Assembly (NCBI GenBank): GCA_905182265.1
Contig: CAJJAO010000010.1
Location: 1 to 64,000 of the forward strand
Direction of reading: 5' to 3'
Origin: a gamma proteobacterium HTCC2207
GTDB taxonomy: Bacteria > Pseudomonadota > Gammaproteobacteria > Pseudomonadales > Porticoccaceae
Length of the DNA stretch: 64,000 nucleotides
Shown piece after piece: positions 7,523-19,768 of the stretch. The position numbers were made by a program, and so were the translations under genes. The notes under the pieces are model-generated. The model was not told the origin of the DNA. It searched no databases and was given only the letters and a program-made list of their open reading frames with translations. The stretch's first letter is position 1. Every line of letters starts with the position of its first letter.

Positions 7523-8924
7523 GCATTGTCACAAACTCCTCAGCCGCAGAAGGGTGAATACCCACGGTGGCATCAAAGTGGGCTTTGGTTGCGCCAGCTT
7601 TCAGGGCAATGCCCATACCTTGGATAATCTCAGCGGCATGCTCACCTACCATATGGCAGCCGATGACCTTGTCGGTCGCGTTATCTACAATCAATTTCAT
7701 GGTAATACGATCAGCTCCGCCGCCCAATGTCTGTAACATCGGCTTAAAGTCTGAAACATACACGGCAATGTCTTGATACTCTGCCCTAGCCTGCTCTTCA
7801 CTCAAACCCACTGTGCCGAGCTCTGGCTGGCAAAATACGGCGGTTGGTATGTCGCTGTAATCAATGCGAGCCAGGCCTTCGCCATACAGATGGTCAACCA
7901 ACACCATAGCCTCTTGAATGGCCACGGGCGTCAATTGCACTCGGTCAATCACGTCACCTAGAGCATAAATACTAGGGTCTGCAGTGCAGAAGTTATCGTC
8001 CACGACCACAGAGCCATTTTTAGCCATTACTGCTGCTGTGGTCTCCAGACCTAACCCTGCTGTATTGGCTTGACGACCCGTGGCGTAAAGAACCAGACCA
8101 GCTTGCATATCACTCTGATTATTAAGGGCAACAGACAGCCCAGTGCTGGTCTTGGTTATTTCGTTGATCTCGGTGTTCAGGTGAATATTAACGCCCTTGG
8201 CCACCATGCCATCTTTAATCTTGTCGCTCATCTCCCGGTCAAAGGATTTAAGCAAGTTTGGACCGCGATAAACCAGATGGGTCTCAACGCCCAAGCCATT
8301 TAAAATACCGGCAAACTCTACGGCGATATAGCCCCCACCAACCACCACTGCTGTCTTGGGCAGGTCATCAAGGAAGAACATCTCGTTAGAGCTAATGGCG
8401 TGTTCACTGCCCGGGAATTCCGGGATATAAGGCCAACCTCCTGTCGCCACTAAAATAGTCCGCGCCCTGTAGGCCTTATCATTGACTGTGACTAGGTGTG
8501 GCCCTGCAATGGTTGCGCGGCCATCAAATAGATCGGCACCGCTATTATCGATGAGGTTGTTGTAGATACCGTTAAGGCGCTCGATTTCGGCTGTTTTATT
8601 GTCTCTTAGGATTGCCCAGCTCAATGTGGGCTGCGCGGGCACGGACCAACCATAGCCTGCGCTGGCGTGAAACAACTCGGGGAACTGGGACGCATAGACA
8701 AATAGTTTCTTTGGTACACAGCCAACATTGACACAGGTGCCACCCAGATAGCGCTCTTCTGCCACGGCAACTTTTTTACCTTTGGAGGCAGCCATGCGCG
8801 CGGCACGCACTCCACCTGAGCCTGCGCCTATTACAAATAGATCGTAGTCGTATTGTTCACTATCCAGCTGCTCTTTATTTAGCTGTTCGTGATTTAGCTG
8901 CTCGCTATTAAGGTGCCCTGCCAT
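7506..8924 (-). CDS. gor: Glutathione-disulfide reductase
   Basis: Class I pyridine nucleotide-disulfide oxidoreductase that reduces glutathione disulfide with NADPH in the cytoplasm. FAD-binding GAGSGG lies at about residues 33-38, the redox pair in GGTCVNVGCVPKK at 64 and 69, the NADPH-binding VVVGGGYIAVEFAG mid-protein, the second FAD block YALGDVIDRVQLTPVA, and the C-terminal catalytic HPSAAEEF. The 472-residue length exceeds E. coli Gor (450) mainly because of an N-terminal extension of four pentapeptides (LNSEQ, LNHEQ, LNKEQ, LDSEQ) encoded by a 15-nt tandem repeat. A start after this extension cannot be excluded, but no good internal ATG exists before the FAD motif. The gene follows cysG on the same strand and converges on the TetR gene. 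Confidence 0.93.
   Translation of the reverse strand: MAGHLNSEQLNHEQLNKEQLDSEQYDYDLFVIGAGSGGVRAARMAASKGKKVAVAEERYLGGTCVNVGCVPKKLFVYASQFPELFHASAGYGWSVPAQPTLSWAILRDNKTAEIERLNGIYNNLIDNSGADLFDGRATIAGPHLVTVNDKAYRARTILVATGGWPYIPEFPGSEHAISSNEMFFLDDLPKTAVVVGGGYIAVEFAGILNGLGVETHLVYRGPNLLKSFDREMSDKIKDGMVAKGVNIHLNTEINEITKTSTGLSVALNNQSDMQAGLVLYATGRQANTAGLGLETTAAVMAKNGSVVVDDNFCTADPSIYALGDVIDRVQLTPVAIQEAMVLVDHLYGEGLARIDYSDIPTAVFCQPELGTVGLSEEQARAEYQDIAVYVSDFKPMLQTLGGGADRITMKLIVDNATDKVIGCHMVGEHAAEIIQGMGIALKAGATKAHFDATVGIHPSAAEEFVTMREKAR
8853..8912. repeat. In-frame 15-nt tandem repeat coding the N-terminus of glutathione reductase
   Basis: Four 15-nt units encode LNSEQ-LNHEQ-LNKEQ-LDSEQ immediately before the conserved YDYDLFVIGAG start of the flavoprotein fold. 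They add a hydrophilic tail not seen in typical Gor proteins. Confidence 0.8.
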
Positions 8925-8960
8925 ATTCTCATCCCAGAGTAATCGATGTTGTCGGTTAAT

Positions 8961-10412
8961 TTAGCTCTCGTTGTGCTGGTTAATAACCCCTTCGAGCCTA
9001 TTGTCTGGGTTATTAAACCAAGCCAGCTTGCTCTGTAGGCTTACCACATGACCAACAATGATCAACGTAGGCGCCTTGGCACCGGCTTGCCGCACAATAC
9101 TGGGCAAGCTGTCCAGGTCACCCACAAACACCTGCTGTTTGTCTGTGGTGCCCTTTTCAATCAACGCAGCCGGTGTGCTCGCATCCAGACCATGATCTTT
9201 AAGGCCTTGGCAGATAGCTTCCATTCCGCTCAAACCCATATAAAACACTAAGGTTTGGTTGGGCTGGACGAGCTCCGGCCAGTTTAGGTCCATCTTGCCA
9301 GAGCGCAAATGGCCGGTAATAAAACGCACCGACTGGGCATGGTCTCGATGGGTAAGGGGAATACCCGCATAGCTGGCACAGCCCGACGCTGCTGTAATGC
9401 CAGGTACAACCTGAAACGGTATACCGTGCTCGGCCAGTGTTTCAATTTCCTCACCGCCGCGACCAAAGATAAATGGGTCGCCGCCCTTCAGGCGCACTAC
9501 TCGATTACCTTCGAGGGCATAATCGACCAGTTTCTGGTTAATGTTGTCCTGGGTTACCGGGTGGTCACCGGCAGTTTTGCCCACATAAATACGTGTTGCG
9601 TCTCGGCGTACTAAGTTAAGTACTTCCGGTGAAACCAGGCGATCGTAGAGCACGATATCCGCCTGCTGCATAAGGCGTAGCGCCTTAAATGTTAGTAAGT
9701 CTGGGTCACCGGGGCCACCACCTACTAGGTAGACTTCACCGGTTTTAAACTCGTCAGTGTTCTCAAGCTTATGCGCTAACAGCCGCTCTGCTTCCTCTAA
9801 ATTATTGGCATAGGCTTGTTCTGCGATAGGGCCATAAAAAACCTCCTCCCAAAACGCCTTGCGGTCGGCACCATTAGAAAACTTAGCTTTAACCCGCTCG
9901 CGAAAGCTCCCCGCCAAAGACCCCAGCTTAGACATGCCCGCAGGCAATAGACTTTCAAATCGAGTGCGCAGCAACCTCACCAACACCGGTGCGTCGCCAC
10001 CACTAGAGATGGCCACCTGTATCGGTGAACGATCGACAATAGATGGGAATATCACCGTAGAGAAGCCTGGATCATCGACCACATTGGACAGCATATTAGC
10101 CTGCTGCGCATGCTCAGAGACCAGCCGGTTAAGGTCCCGATCATTGGTAGCGGCGATAACCATCACGGTATTAGGGTACTGTAAAAGATGCTGGTGTTCG
10201 TAGGCGGCAGTAATGAGCTCTAGACCATTACAGCCATGTTCTTTATCGGCCTTGTCCATCTCAAGAAGATCTGGGCAGAAGTCTTTGGCGATAATGGTAA
10301 TTAGGGCGCTTGCTTCTTGTACCAGGCGGACTTTACGTAGGGCGATTTCACCACCGCCGACTACAACAATGCGTCGGCCTTTAAGGTTGTGAAATAGCGG
10401 CAAGTAATCCAT
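8961..10412 (-). CDS. cysG: Siroheme synthase (uroporphyrin-III C-methyltransferase / precorrin-2 dehydrogenase / ferrochelatase)
   Basis: Fused trifunctional enzyme. The N-terminal CysG-A part (about residues 1-215) starts MDYLPLFHNLKGRRIVVVGGGEIA, an NAD-binding Rossmann fold for precorrin-2 oxidation and iron insertion, with the helical dimerisation region around SLLPAGMSKLGSLAGSFRERV. The C-terminal SUMT domain (about 225-465) has VGGGPGDPDLLTFKA, DRLVSPEVL, RLKGGDPFIFGRGGEE and PGITAASGCASYAGIPLTHR, the SAM-dependent methylation signature. It makes siroheme from uroporphyrinogen III for assimilatory sulfite and nitrite reductases. Total length is 483 against about 457-465 in relatives. 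It lies between serS and gor on the same strand, as in Pseudomonas. Confidence 0.95.
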   Translation of the reverse strand: MDYLPLFHNLKGRRIVVVGGGEIALRKVRLVQEASALITIIAKDFCPDLLEMDKADKEHGCNGLELITAAYEHQHLLQYPNTVMVIAATNDRDLNRLVSEHAQQANMLSNVVDDPGFSTVIFPSIVDRSPIQVAISSGGDAPVLVRLLRTRFESLLPAGMSKLGSLAGSFRERVKAKFSNGADRKAFWEEVFYGPIAEQAYANNLEEAERLLAHKLENTDEFKTGEVYLVGGGPGDPDLLTFKALRLMQQADIVLYDRLVSPEVLNLVRRDATRIYVGKTAGDHPVTQDNINQKLVDYALEGNRVVRLKGGDPFIFGRGGEEIETLAEHGIPFQVVPGITAASGCASYAGIPLTHRDHAQSVRFITGHLRSGKMDLNWPELVQPNQTLVFYMGLSGMEAICQGLKDHGLDASTPAALIEKGTTDKQQVFVGDLDSLPSIVRQAGAKAPTLIIVGHVVSLQSKLAWFNNPDNRLEGVINQHNES

Positions 10413-10508
10413 GGGTACTCTTAATGTAGTCTGTAAAACATACGGTCATCATGAACGCGGTGAAGAATCTCATGCCACTTAAAGGAAGCGCATTCGATAG
10501 CCCCGCGG

Positions 10509-12179
<1,671 letters not shown>

Positions 12180-12180
<1 letters not shown>

Positions 12181-13532
12181 TATTTACTACCCTCCGACGT
12201 GCCCTTGCTGCCCTTACTTTGTTTGTCCAGCGACCGCAGGTAACTGAGCTTGTCTCCAATCGTCTTTTCAAGACCATTTTCAGTAGGGAAATAATACTGC
12301 TTATCGGCCAATTCATTGGGCAAATAGCTTTCTCCCGCCGCATAGGCGCCCTCTTCATTGTGGGCGTATCTGTAATCTTTGCCGTAATCTAGCTCTTTCA
12401 TCAGCTTGGTGGGTGCATTGCGCAGATGCATGGGCACCTCATAACTGGGCAGCGACTGCACATCGGCCATGGTCGCCTTAAACGCACTGTACACAGCATT
12501 GCTTTTGGGCGCGACGGCACAATACGTAACCGCCTGCGCGATCGCCAGCTCACCCTCAGGGCTACCAAGACGTTCCTGTACCGACCAAGCATTCAGCGCC
12601 AACTCCAGCGCCCTTGGGTCAGCATTGCCGATATCCTCACTCGCAATGCGCGCAACACGGCGGGCAATATACAGGGGGTCACAGCCTCCATCCAACATAC
12701 GGCAAAGCCAGTACAGGGCTGCGTCTGGAGATGAGCCTCTAACCGACTTATGCAAGGCAGAAATCTGGTCGTAAAAATACTCGCCGCCCTTGTCAAAGCG
12801 TCGAGTATCGCCCACCAATACCTGTTCTAAAACAGAGGCATCAATAACCGAAGTTTCACCTTGCTCTGTCGCTAGGTCATTGGCGATCTCTAGTAGGTTT
12901 AGTGCGCGACGGGCATCGCCATCGGCGGCATTGGCGAGTAGATCTAAAGCAGCGTCATCCAGCTGTAATTTGCGTTGACCGAGACCTAGTTCACTATCGG
13001 TAATCGCTTGCTGAATGACTGTCTTGATTTGCGGTCCCTCTAAGCTTTTTAGGACATAGACACGACAGCGAGATAGCAGCGCATTATTTAATTCGAAAGA
13101 TGGGTTTTCGGTGGTGGCGCCAATGAACACAACCGTGCCATCTTCCACAAAGGGCAAAAATGCATCTTGCTGGGACTTATTAAAGCGATGGACTTCATCA
13201 ACAAAGAGTATTGTCTTGCGCCCACGAAGATCTCGCTGTTCCTCTGCTTTAGCAATAGAAGCTCTTATCTCTTTGACTCCAGATAGTACCGCCGAGAGAC
13301 TCTCAAGGTGAGCATCTGCAGAGGCCGCTATAATTTTTGCTAGGGTGGTTTTTCCAACGCCTGGGGGTCCCCAGAAAATCATTGAATGTAGCGCGTCGCT
13401 TTCGATGGCCTCGCGTAATGGCTTACCGGGGCCAATAAGATGTTCCTGCCCACAGAAACCATCTAGGGTGCCTGGCCGCATCCGAGCAGCCAAAGGTTGA
13501 TACACCTGCTGACTAAACAGATCAGTTGGCAT
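12180..13532 (-). CDS. rarA: Replication-associated recombination protein A (RarA/MgsA), AAA+ ATPase
   Basis: Clamp-loader-like AAA+ protein that acts at stalled forks. Walker A GPPGVGKTTLAK, Walker B ILFVDEVHRFNKSQQDAFL, sensor 1 GATTENPSFELN, the arginine-bearing region ALLSRCRVYVL and the C-terminal MgsA domain (YWLCRMLDGGCDP, RVARIASEDIGNADP, MHLRNAPTKLMKELDYGKDY) are all present in the usual order. It has 450 residues, like E. coli RarA (447). Its start overlaps the end of lolA by 11 nt, a conserved arrangement. The C-terminal tail (QSKGSKGTSEGSK) is low-complexity. Confidence 0.95.
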
Positions 13533-14157
13533 TGTTGATTACATCGACACCTGGTGGTATTTGAAATTCAAACTGCTTGGCAGGTATCTGCGGATTAAGC
13601 TCTAAATCGGCAAAGGTTATGAGGGTGATTTGGCCAAGCCCGTCGGTCAAGCCAATAGACTGGGGCCGTTTGCCGTCAAAGGCAATTTGCATCTCCACAA
13701 AGAGGCTTCCGCCTTGCTCCGGGGTTAACTGAAAAGATCCTTCAGATATCTGTTTGATAAAATAGGTGCTATCTAGACGGTCTAGACGATCTAAGCCACC
13801 GGAAAACAACATTGCAGGAGTAGCTTCAATATTTGCATCAAAGGGTTGGATAACGACCTGTTCAAGATCCGGGTCATAAAGCCACAATGTTTTTCCATCG
13901 GCCACTACCTGCTGCGGCATTGGCTTTTCGACGATCCACCGCACTCGGCTTGGCTGGGCCACTTGAAATGAGCCCTCCGAGCGCTGTATCTCGAAGCCAT
14001 TGGCATCCGTGATCTGTTGCGTAAACCGGGCGGAGAGGCTGGTAATTGGTTGCAGTAAATTGCGCAGCTGCTCAATGTCCTCAGGGCTGCCACCCGCTTG
14101 AGGACCCATGCTGAAACTAATGGCTAGGGCAAAAAAAGTGCAGCTGAATATTTTCAT
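13522..14157 (-). CDS. lolA: Outer-membrane lipoprotein carrier protein LolA
   Basis: Periplasmic chaperone that ferries lipoproteins from LolCDE to LolB. A signal peptide is clear (MKIFSCTFFALAISFSMGPQAGG, cleavage near residue 20). The body shows the LolA pattern LQPITSLSARFTQQITDANG, GSFQVAQPSRVRWIVEKPMPQQVVADGKTLW, LYDPDLEQVVIQPFD and a C-terminal FEFQIPPGVDVI. The length of 211 matches the family. It lies 5 nt downstream of ftsK and overlaps rarA, as in most Gammaproteobacteria. Confidence 0.93.
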   Translation of the reverse strand: MKIFSCTFFALAISFSMGPQAGGSPEDIEQLRNLLQPITSLSARFTQQITDANGFEIQRSEGSFQVAQPSRVRWIVEKPMPQQVVADGKTLWLYDPDLEQVVIQPFDANIEATPAMLFSGGLDRLDRLDSTYFIKQISEGSFQLTPEQGGSLFVEMQIAFDGKRPQSIGLTDGLGQITLITFADLELNPQIPAKQFEFQIPPGVDVINNAN

Positions 14158-14162
14158 AGGCT

Positions 14163-16538
14163 TTAATGCCGACCCTGGTTAGGTGCCAATATCTCGCGGC
14201 TACCATTACTGCTCATAGAGCTCACTACCCCAGCAACTTCCATCTGTTCTATAAGTCGCGCAGCTCGGTTATAACCCACGCGTAATTTACGCTGCACCGA
14301 TGAAATAGAGGCTTTGCGGCTCTCCAGTACAAAGGCCACTGCTTCGTCATACAAAGGGTCTGACTCTGGATCATCGTCACCGTTTTCACCTCCGCTAAAG
14401 CCGGGTACTGGGATGGCGGATAAGGTGGTTTCGTCGGTAATTGCTTCTAAATAGTTGGGTGCGCCGCGGCGCTTCCAGTCGGCAACTACCTTATGGACTT
14501 CGTGGTCGTCGACGAAGCAACCATGGATACGTTCTGGGACACTTGTGCCCGGCGGTAGATAGAGCATGTCGCCGTGGCCTAATAACTGCTCTGCTCCGCC
14601 CTGATCTAGGATAGTTCTGGAATCGATCTTCGAAGACACCTGGAAGGCAATTCTGGAGGGTACGTTGGCTTTAATAAGGCCGGTAATCACATCCACAGAG
14701 GGTCGCTGCGTCGCGAGTATCAAATGAATGCCTGCGGCTCGGGCTTTCTGGGCGATACGGGCGATTAGCTGCTCTACTTTTTTGCCAACGATCATCATCA
14801 TGTCAGCAAACTCGTCGATGACTACAACAATATAAGGCAGCGTTTCGAGTAATGGTGCCTCTGGCGGTTCTTGGGTCGCGTCCCAACCCATGTCTTCAGG
14901 ATTAAACGTCCACAGGGGGTCGCTAATAGGGTTGCCTGCTTTGATGGCGTCTTCTATCTTGCGGTTATAGCCTGCCAAGTTACGGACGCCCATGGCTGCC
15001 ATAAGCTTGTAACGTCGCTCCATCTCGCCTACACACCAACGCAGGCTGCCGGCGGCGTCTTTCATGTCGGTGATAACTGGCGTTAGTAGATGTGGGATGT
15101 CGTCATAAACCGACAGCTCTAGCATCTTTGGGTCAATCAGAATCAGCTTCACTTCATCTGGCGACGCCTTAAATAGCAGGCTCAGCAGCATGGCGTTAAT
15201 GCCGACGGATTTACCTGAGCCTGTGGTGCCTGCCACTAGCAAGTGCGGCATACGAGCCAGATCAGCTACTATGGGAATACCCGCGATGTCATGGCCTAGG
15301 GCAAGCGTTAGGGGCGAGCTCGAGCGGTCATAGACCTCGGACGACAGTACTTCGCTCAGCCTCACCATCTCGCGTTTTTCGTTGGGGATTTCAATACCAA
15401 CCACCGACTTACCGGGAATGACTTCTACGACTCGAACGCTGATTACGGCCATAGAACGGGCTAAATCTTTAGCCAATCCACTGATGCGACTAACCTTAAC
15501 GCCTGCCGCTGGTTGGATTTCGAAGCGGGTGACCACTGGGCCTGGTAAAACTTCCACTACCTCGGCCTTGATACCGAAGTCTTGTAACTTTAATTCAAGC
15601 AATCGCGATAGATGCTCTAAAGACTCTTGGGAATAACCAGTATCTTCAGACTTATCCATGGGGTCGAGCAAGTTAAGAGGTGGCAATGAACCCACAACCT
15701 CAACGTCTCCAAACAATGTCTGCTGCTTCTCTCTCTCGATTCTAGGGCTAACCACTGGCTTAACTTTAGGCGCCAAAATAGTGGGTGGTTTGCGATCTTT
15801 CTTGCTCTTTACGGCCGCGTCTACTTTGACCATACGTTCTGATTGGGCTTCTTTAGCTGCGCGCTCTTCCTGCCGACGTCTTTTACGTTCAGCAAGGGCG
15901 ATGGCAATATTATCGAACATGTTTAGCGCGGACTGGCCTAAACGATCAATGGTTCGGATCCAGGAAATGTCTGCAAAGACTGTTAGGCCAAACAGGAATA
16001 CAGCCAGCAGGATCAAGGTGCTACCGGTATAGCTAAATGCCGCTATTATGGCTTCACCAATTTTACTGCCCAGTATGCCGCCACTGCCAAAAGGGTAATT
16101 GGTTGCTAGGTCTGCATATTGAATGCTGGCCAGAGATGTGGCGCTTATCATCACCAGCACAAAGCCCACGATACGCAGAATAAAGGTCGCAGAATCGAAG
16201 CCATCGGCTTCGCGTAAGAAATGGTTGCGCAATATCTGCCCTGCGCGAACGGCTAGCAGCAGCGGAAACAGATAAGCCATGCCCCCAAACAAAGAATAAA
16301 ATACATCTGAGGCCCAAGCACCCGCGGGCCCGACTAAATTAGAGACGTCGTCGCGTGTGCCTGTGTGTGACCAACCTGGATCGTCGGAGGAATAAGTTAG
16401 CAGTGCCAACAATAGAATAATGCACAGCACCATCCATAGGATCATGGCGCCTTCTGCGAGCAGCCTTTTGCTTACTGACTGGGATACTTCATCACTAGCC
16501 GGTGCCGCTCTCGTTACTTTGTTCTTTTCAGTGCTCAA
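14163..16538 (-). CDS. ftsK: DNA translocase FtsK
   Basis: Septal DNA pump coordinating chromosome segregation with division. The N-terminal part has four to five membrane segments (about residues 30-190), followed by a short charged linker (about 215-300) far shorter than the E. coli linker, giving 791 residues in total. The motor has the beta domain, Walker [16 protein letters not shown], Walker [16 protein letters not shown] and [18 protein letters not shown]. The C-terminal winged-helix gamma domain ([24 protein letters not shown]) reads KOPS sites. The adjacent order with lolA and rarA is conserved. It is transcribed away from trxB, from the shared 228-nt upstream gap. Confidence 0.96.
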   Translation of the reverse strand: MSTEKNKVTRAAPASDEVSQSVSKRLLAEGAMILWMVLCIILLLALLTYSSDDPGWSHTGTRDDVSNLVGPAGAWASDVFYSLFGGMAYLFPLLLAVRAGQILRNHFLREADGFDSATFILRIVGFVLVMISATSLASIQYADLATNYPFGSGGILGSKIGEAIIAAFSYTGSTLILLAVFLFGLTVFADISWIRTIDRLGQSALNMFDNIAIALAERKRRRQEERAAKEAQSERMVKVDAAVKSKKDRKPPTILAPKVKPVVSPRIEREKQQTLFGDVEVVGSLPPLNLLDPMDKSEDTGYSQESLEHLSRLLELKLQDFGIKAEVVEVLPGPVVTRFEIQPAAGVKVSRISGLAKDLARSMAVISVRVVEVIPGKSVVGIEIPNEKREMVRLSEVLSSEVYDRSSSPLTLALGHDIAGIPIVADLARMPHLLVAGTTGSGKSVGINAMLLSLLFKASPDEVKLILIDPKMLELSVYDDIPHLLTPVITDMKDAAGSLRWCVGEMERRYKLMAAMGVRNLAGYNRKIEDAIKAGNPISDPLWTFNPEDMGWDATQEPPEAPLLETLPYIVVVIDEFADMMMIVGKKVEQLIARIAQKARAAGIHLILATQRPSVDVITGLIKANVPSRIAFQVSSKIDSRTILDQGGAEQLLGHGDMLYLPPGTSVPERIHGCFVDDHEVHKVVADWKRRGAPNYLEAITDETTLSAIPVPGFSGGENGDDDPESDPLYDEAVAFVLESRKASISSVQRKLRVGYNRAARLIEQMEVAGVVSSMSSNGSREILAPNQGRH

Positions 16539-16649
16539 CGGACGGTTTCCCTGTGTTTTTATTCCGCGACAATTGTAGCTGATTCTCCCGCAAACGCCAT
16601 GCTAGGAGTGGTGATATTGAACAACTATGCCCTGCATATAAAAAACCAA

Positions 16650-16678
16650 TTGGTGATGCTGGCGGTATTCTTTATGAT
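16650..16678 (+). promoter_or_regulatory. Candidate sigma-70 promoter for trxB
   Basis: TTGGTG at 16650-16655 and TATGAT at 16673-16678 are separated by exactly 17 nt, about 90 nt upstream of the trxB ATG in the ftsK/trxB divergent gap. The hexamers match consensus at four and five of six positions. This is a sequence-only prediction. Confidence 0.4.
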
Positions 16679-16712
16679 AGCGGGCATTAGAGTTGCCCCA
16701 CGCACTATTTAA

Positions 16713-17710
<998 letters not shown>

Positions 17711-17711
<1 letters not shown>

Positions 17712-18406
17712 TGAATCTCTGTCTACTGGATAGTGACTACCCGCAGTTTCCCCACCCACGTCAAGCGATTGAGGAGCCCGATGGGCTTCTCGCGGTTGGC
17801 GGCAATCTCTCCCCCGCCACTCTTGTAGATGCCTATCGCCAAGGGATCTTCCCTTGGTATCAGGACGAGGATCCCATTTTGTGGTGGAGCCCGAGTGTCC
17901 GCTGTGTTATTCCTATCGATGGTCTGCATGTATCCAAAAGCCTTTTACGTAGTCTGCGGCAGCAGCAATATAGAATCTCGACAGACACCGATTTTATTGG
18001 CGTCGTGAGGGCCTGCGCGGCCCCTAGGGACGAGGACGGCGGCACTTGGATTACAGAGGAAATGGTTGAGGCCTACCATAAGCTGCACCTTAAAGGTAAA
18101 GCCCATTCCGTAGAAGTGTGGCTAGAAGATAAGCTGGTAGGCGGCATTTATGGCATAGCTGTGGGCGAGATATTTTGCGGCGAGTCAATGTTTAGTCTGG
18201 TGACCAATGGCTCCAAAATTGCCATGGCGCATCTGTGTCGATGGCTTCATCAAGTCGGCTTTGTGATGCTTGACTGCCAGCTTGAAAACCCTCATTTGAT
18301 GAGTCTTGGGGCCCAATTAATACCCCGAGAGGATTTTTTACAGCAGCTGCATTGCAGTCGCGACAAAGACATTAACTGGCCTAGCGCCAGTGCTGTCTGC
18401 TGGTAG
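17711..18406 (+). CDS. aat: Leucyl/phenylalanyl-tRNA--protein transferase
   Basis: Adds Leu or Phe from aminoacyl-tRNA to proteins with N-terminal Lys or Arg, making primary N-degrons for ClpS-ClpAP. It carries the family signatures FPHPRQAIEEPDGLLAVGG, YRQGIFPWYQDEDPILWWSPSVRCV, HSVEVWLEDKLVGGIYGIAVG, FCGESMFS, ASKIA-like GSKIAMAHLC and LIPREDFL. The length of 231 is typical. It is translationally coupled to trxB (TAATG overlap) and followed by bpt, infA and the clpA-clpS pair, the grouping also seen in Pseudomonas. Confidence 0.96.
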
Positions 18407-18492
18407 CTAGACTGCTGGGCGGGTAAAGTTTGAGTAAGCCGTCTCAATCAACTAGGCTTAGCGCTTATGGTCACTGACTTTAGAACTGATGT

Positions 18493-19215
18493 ATGACTAG
18501 AGATATTTCACCGGACATAGGCAAGATTAGGTTACTGCTGACTGAGCCCCATGATTGCAGTTACCTTGAAGGTCGCCAGTCAACTACCGCTTTTGTTGAT
18601 CCCGATATCGCCATAGACAACGCACTTTATGGGCGCATGAGTGCAATGGGGTTTCGTCGCAGCGGGCTATACTTATATTCTCCGCTCTGCAGTAGTTGCA
18701 ACTCCTGTATCCCTGCGCGGGTTCCCGTGACCACTTTTCGAGCCAACCGCTCCCAGAAGCGCTGCTCTAAACGCAATCTGGATGTCATCATCAACCAAGT
18801 CGATAGCATCAATTTTGATGAACATTACCCGATTTACGATCGCTATATTTGCGAGAGGCATCAAGACGGGGATATGTTCCCGCCCACCCGAGACCAGTTC
18901 GAACAGTTTTTGGGCAATGCTTGGGACTGCACGTGCTTTCTTGAGTTTAGGGTAAACGGCGAGCTCATTGGCTGCGCAGTGGTGGATGTATTACCAGACG
19001 CCCTATCGGCTATATATACCTATTTCCACCCAGATTATTCTACCCGCAGCCTAGGCACTTTGGCGGTGCTATTTCAGATTGAGTTGGCGCAAAAATTGAA
19101 CATGACTTACCTGTATTTAGGGTACTGGGTAGCCGGCTGCCAGAAGATGGAATACAAAACAAACTATAAGCCCTTGGAGCTACTGCAAGAAAATACTTGG
19201 CGACTACACGAATGA
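18493..19215 (+). CDS. bpt: Aspartate/glutamate leucyltransferase (Bpt; ATE1-like)
   Basis: Homologue of arginyl-tRNA--protein transferases. The bacterial type adds Leu to proteins with N-terminal Asp or Glu. Visible family blocks are the Cys-rich N-terminal region (CSYLEGR, FRRSGLYLYSPLCSSCNSCIPARVPV), YDRYICERHQDGDM, GCAVVDVLPDALSAIYTYFHPDYSTRSLGT and the C-terminal YLGYWVAGCQKMEYKTNYKPLE. The length of 240 fits. Its presence next to aat means this organism can mark both basic and acidic N-termini for ClpS. Confidence 0.93.
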   Translation: MTRDISPDIGKIRLLLTEPHDCSYLEGRQSTTAFVDPDIAIDNALYGRMSAMGFRRSGLYLYSPLCSSCNSCIPARVPVTTFRANRSQKRCSKRNLDVIINQVDSINFDEHYPIYDRYICERHQDGDMFPPTRDQFEQFLGNAWDCTCFLEFRVNGELIGCAVVDVLPDALSAIYTYFHPDYSTRSLGTLAVLFQIELAQKLNMTYLYLGYWVAGCQKMEYKTNYKPLELLQENTWRLHE

Positions 19216-19278
19216 CTTTGCTATGCCCGGCTTTTTAGGGCAAACTGCGCCCTTTTTTACAGGCACGAAAATAAGCGT

Positions 19279-19497
19279 ATGGCGAAGGAAGAGCACATTG
19301 AATTTGAAGGCGAGGTCATCGACACCCTGCCGAATACTACTTTTCGAGTTAAGCTCGAAAACGATCACGTTATCATCGCCCACATCTCCGGGAAGATGCG
19401 CAAGCATTACATCCGGATTTTGACTGGCGACAAGGTTAAGGTTGAAATGACACCTTATGACCTGACTAAGGGTCGCATTACCTTCCGCGAGCGTTAA
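19279..19497 (+). CDS. infA: Translation initiation factor IF-1
   Basis: A 72-residue single S1/OB-fold protein that binds the ribosomal A site during initiation. The sequence follows E. coli IF-1 almost throughout: [44 protein letters not shown] and [13 protein letters not shown]. Position between bpt and clpA is conserved. It ends 160 nt before a bidirectional terminator. Confidence 0.97.
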   Translation: MAKEEHIEFEGEVIDTLPNTTFRVKLENDHVIIAHISGKMRKHYIRILTGDKVKVEMTPYDLTKGRITFRER

Positions 19498-19656
19498 TTA
19501 CTGCTGTTGAATCGATCTTGGTGCACTTATCACCAGACTGATTTGTTAGTTGCGTGAGCTATTTTGCCTAAGCTCTGTTGCCTAAGCTATGCTGCTTTTG
19601 CTTTGAGTGATTTTGCTATTAGCATTCTAGACCTAGAGCTACGTAACCTCAGCGCA

Positions 19657-19698
19657 AAAAAAAGCGAGATAATCTTAATAGACTATCTCGCTTTTTTT
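19657..19698. terminator. Bidirectional Rho-independent terminator between infA and clpA
   Basis: AAAAAAAGCGAGATA pairs with TATCTCGCTTTTTTT across a 12-nt loop. The A-run on one side and T-run on the other give a U-tract for transcripts from either strand, fitting the convergent infA and clpA genes. Confidence 0.9.
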
Positions 19699-19768
19699 AT
19701 GCCTGCCTACTCAGCTCTGCAAGAATAGCGCTACCACAAAGAGCAGCCCTAAAAACAAGAGCAGAGCT

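Noticed and set aside
9309..9614. Plus-strand reading frame opposite cysG as a gene
   Set aside because: It lies wholly antisense to a conserved enzyme, has no recognisable domains and no ribosome-binding site. Similar antisense frames opposite rarA, ftsK, cysS and glnS were rejected for the same reason.
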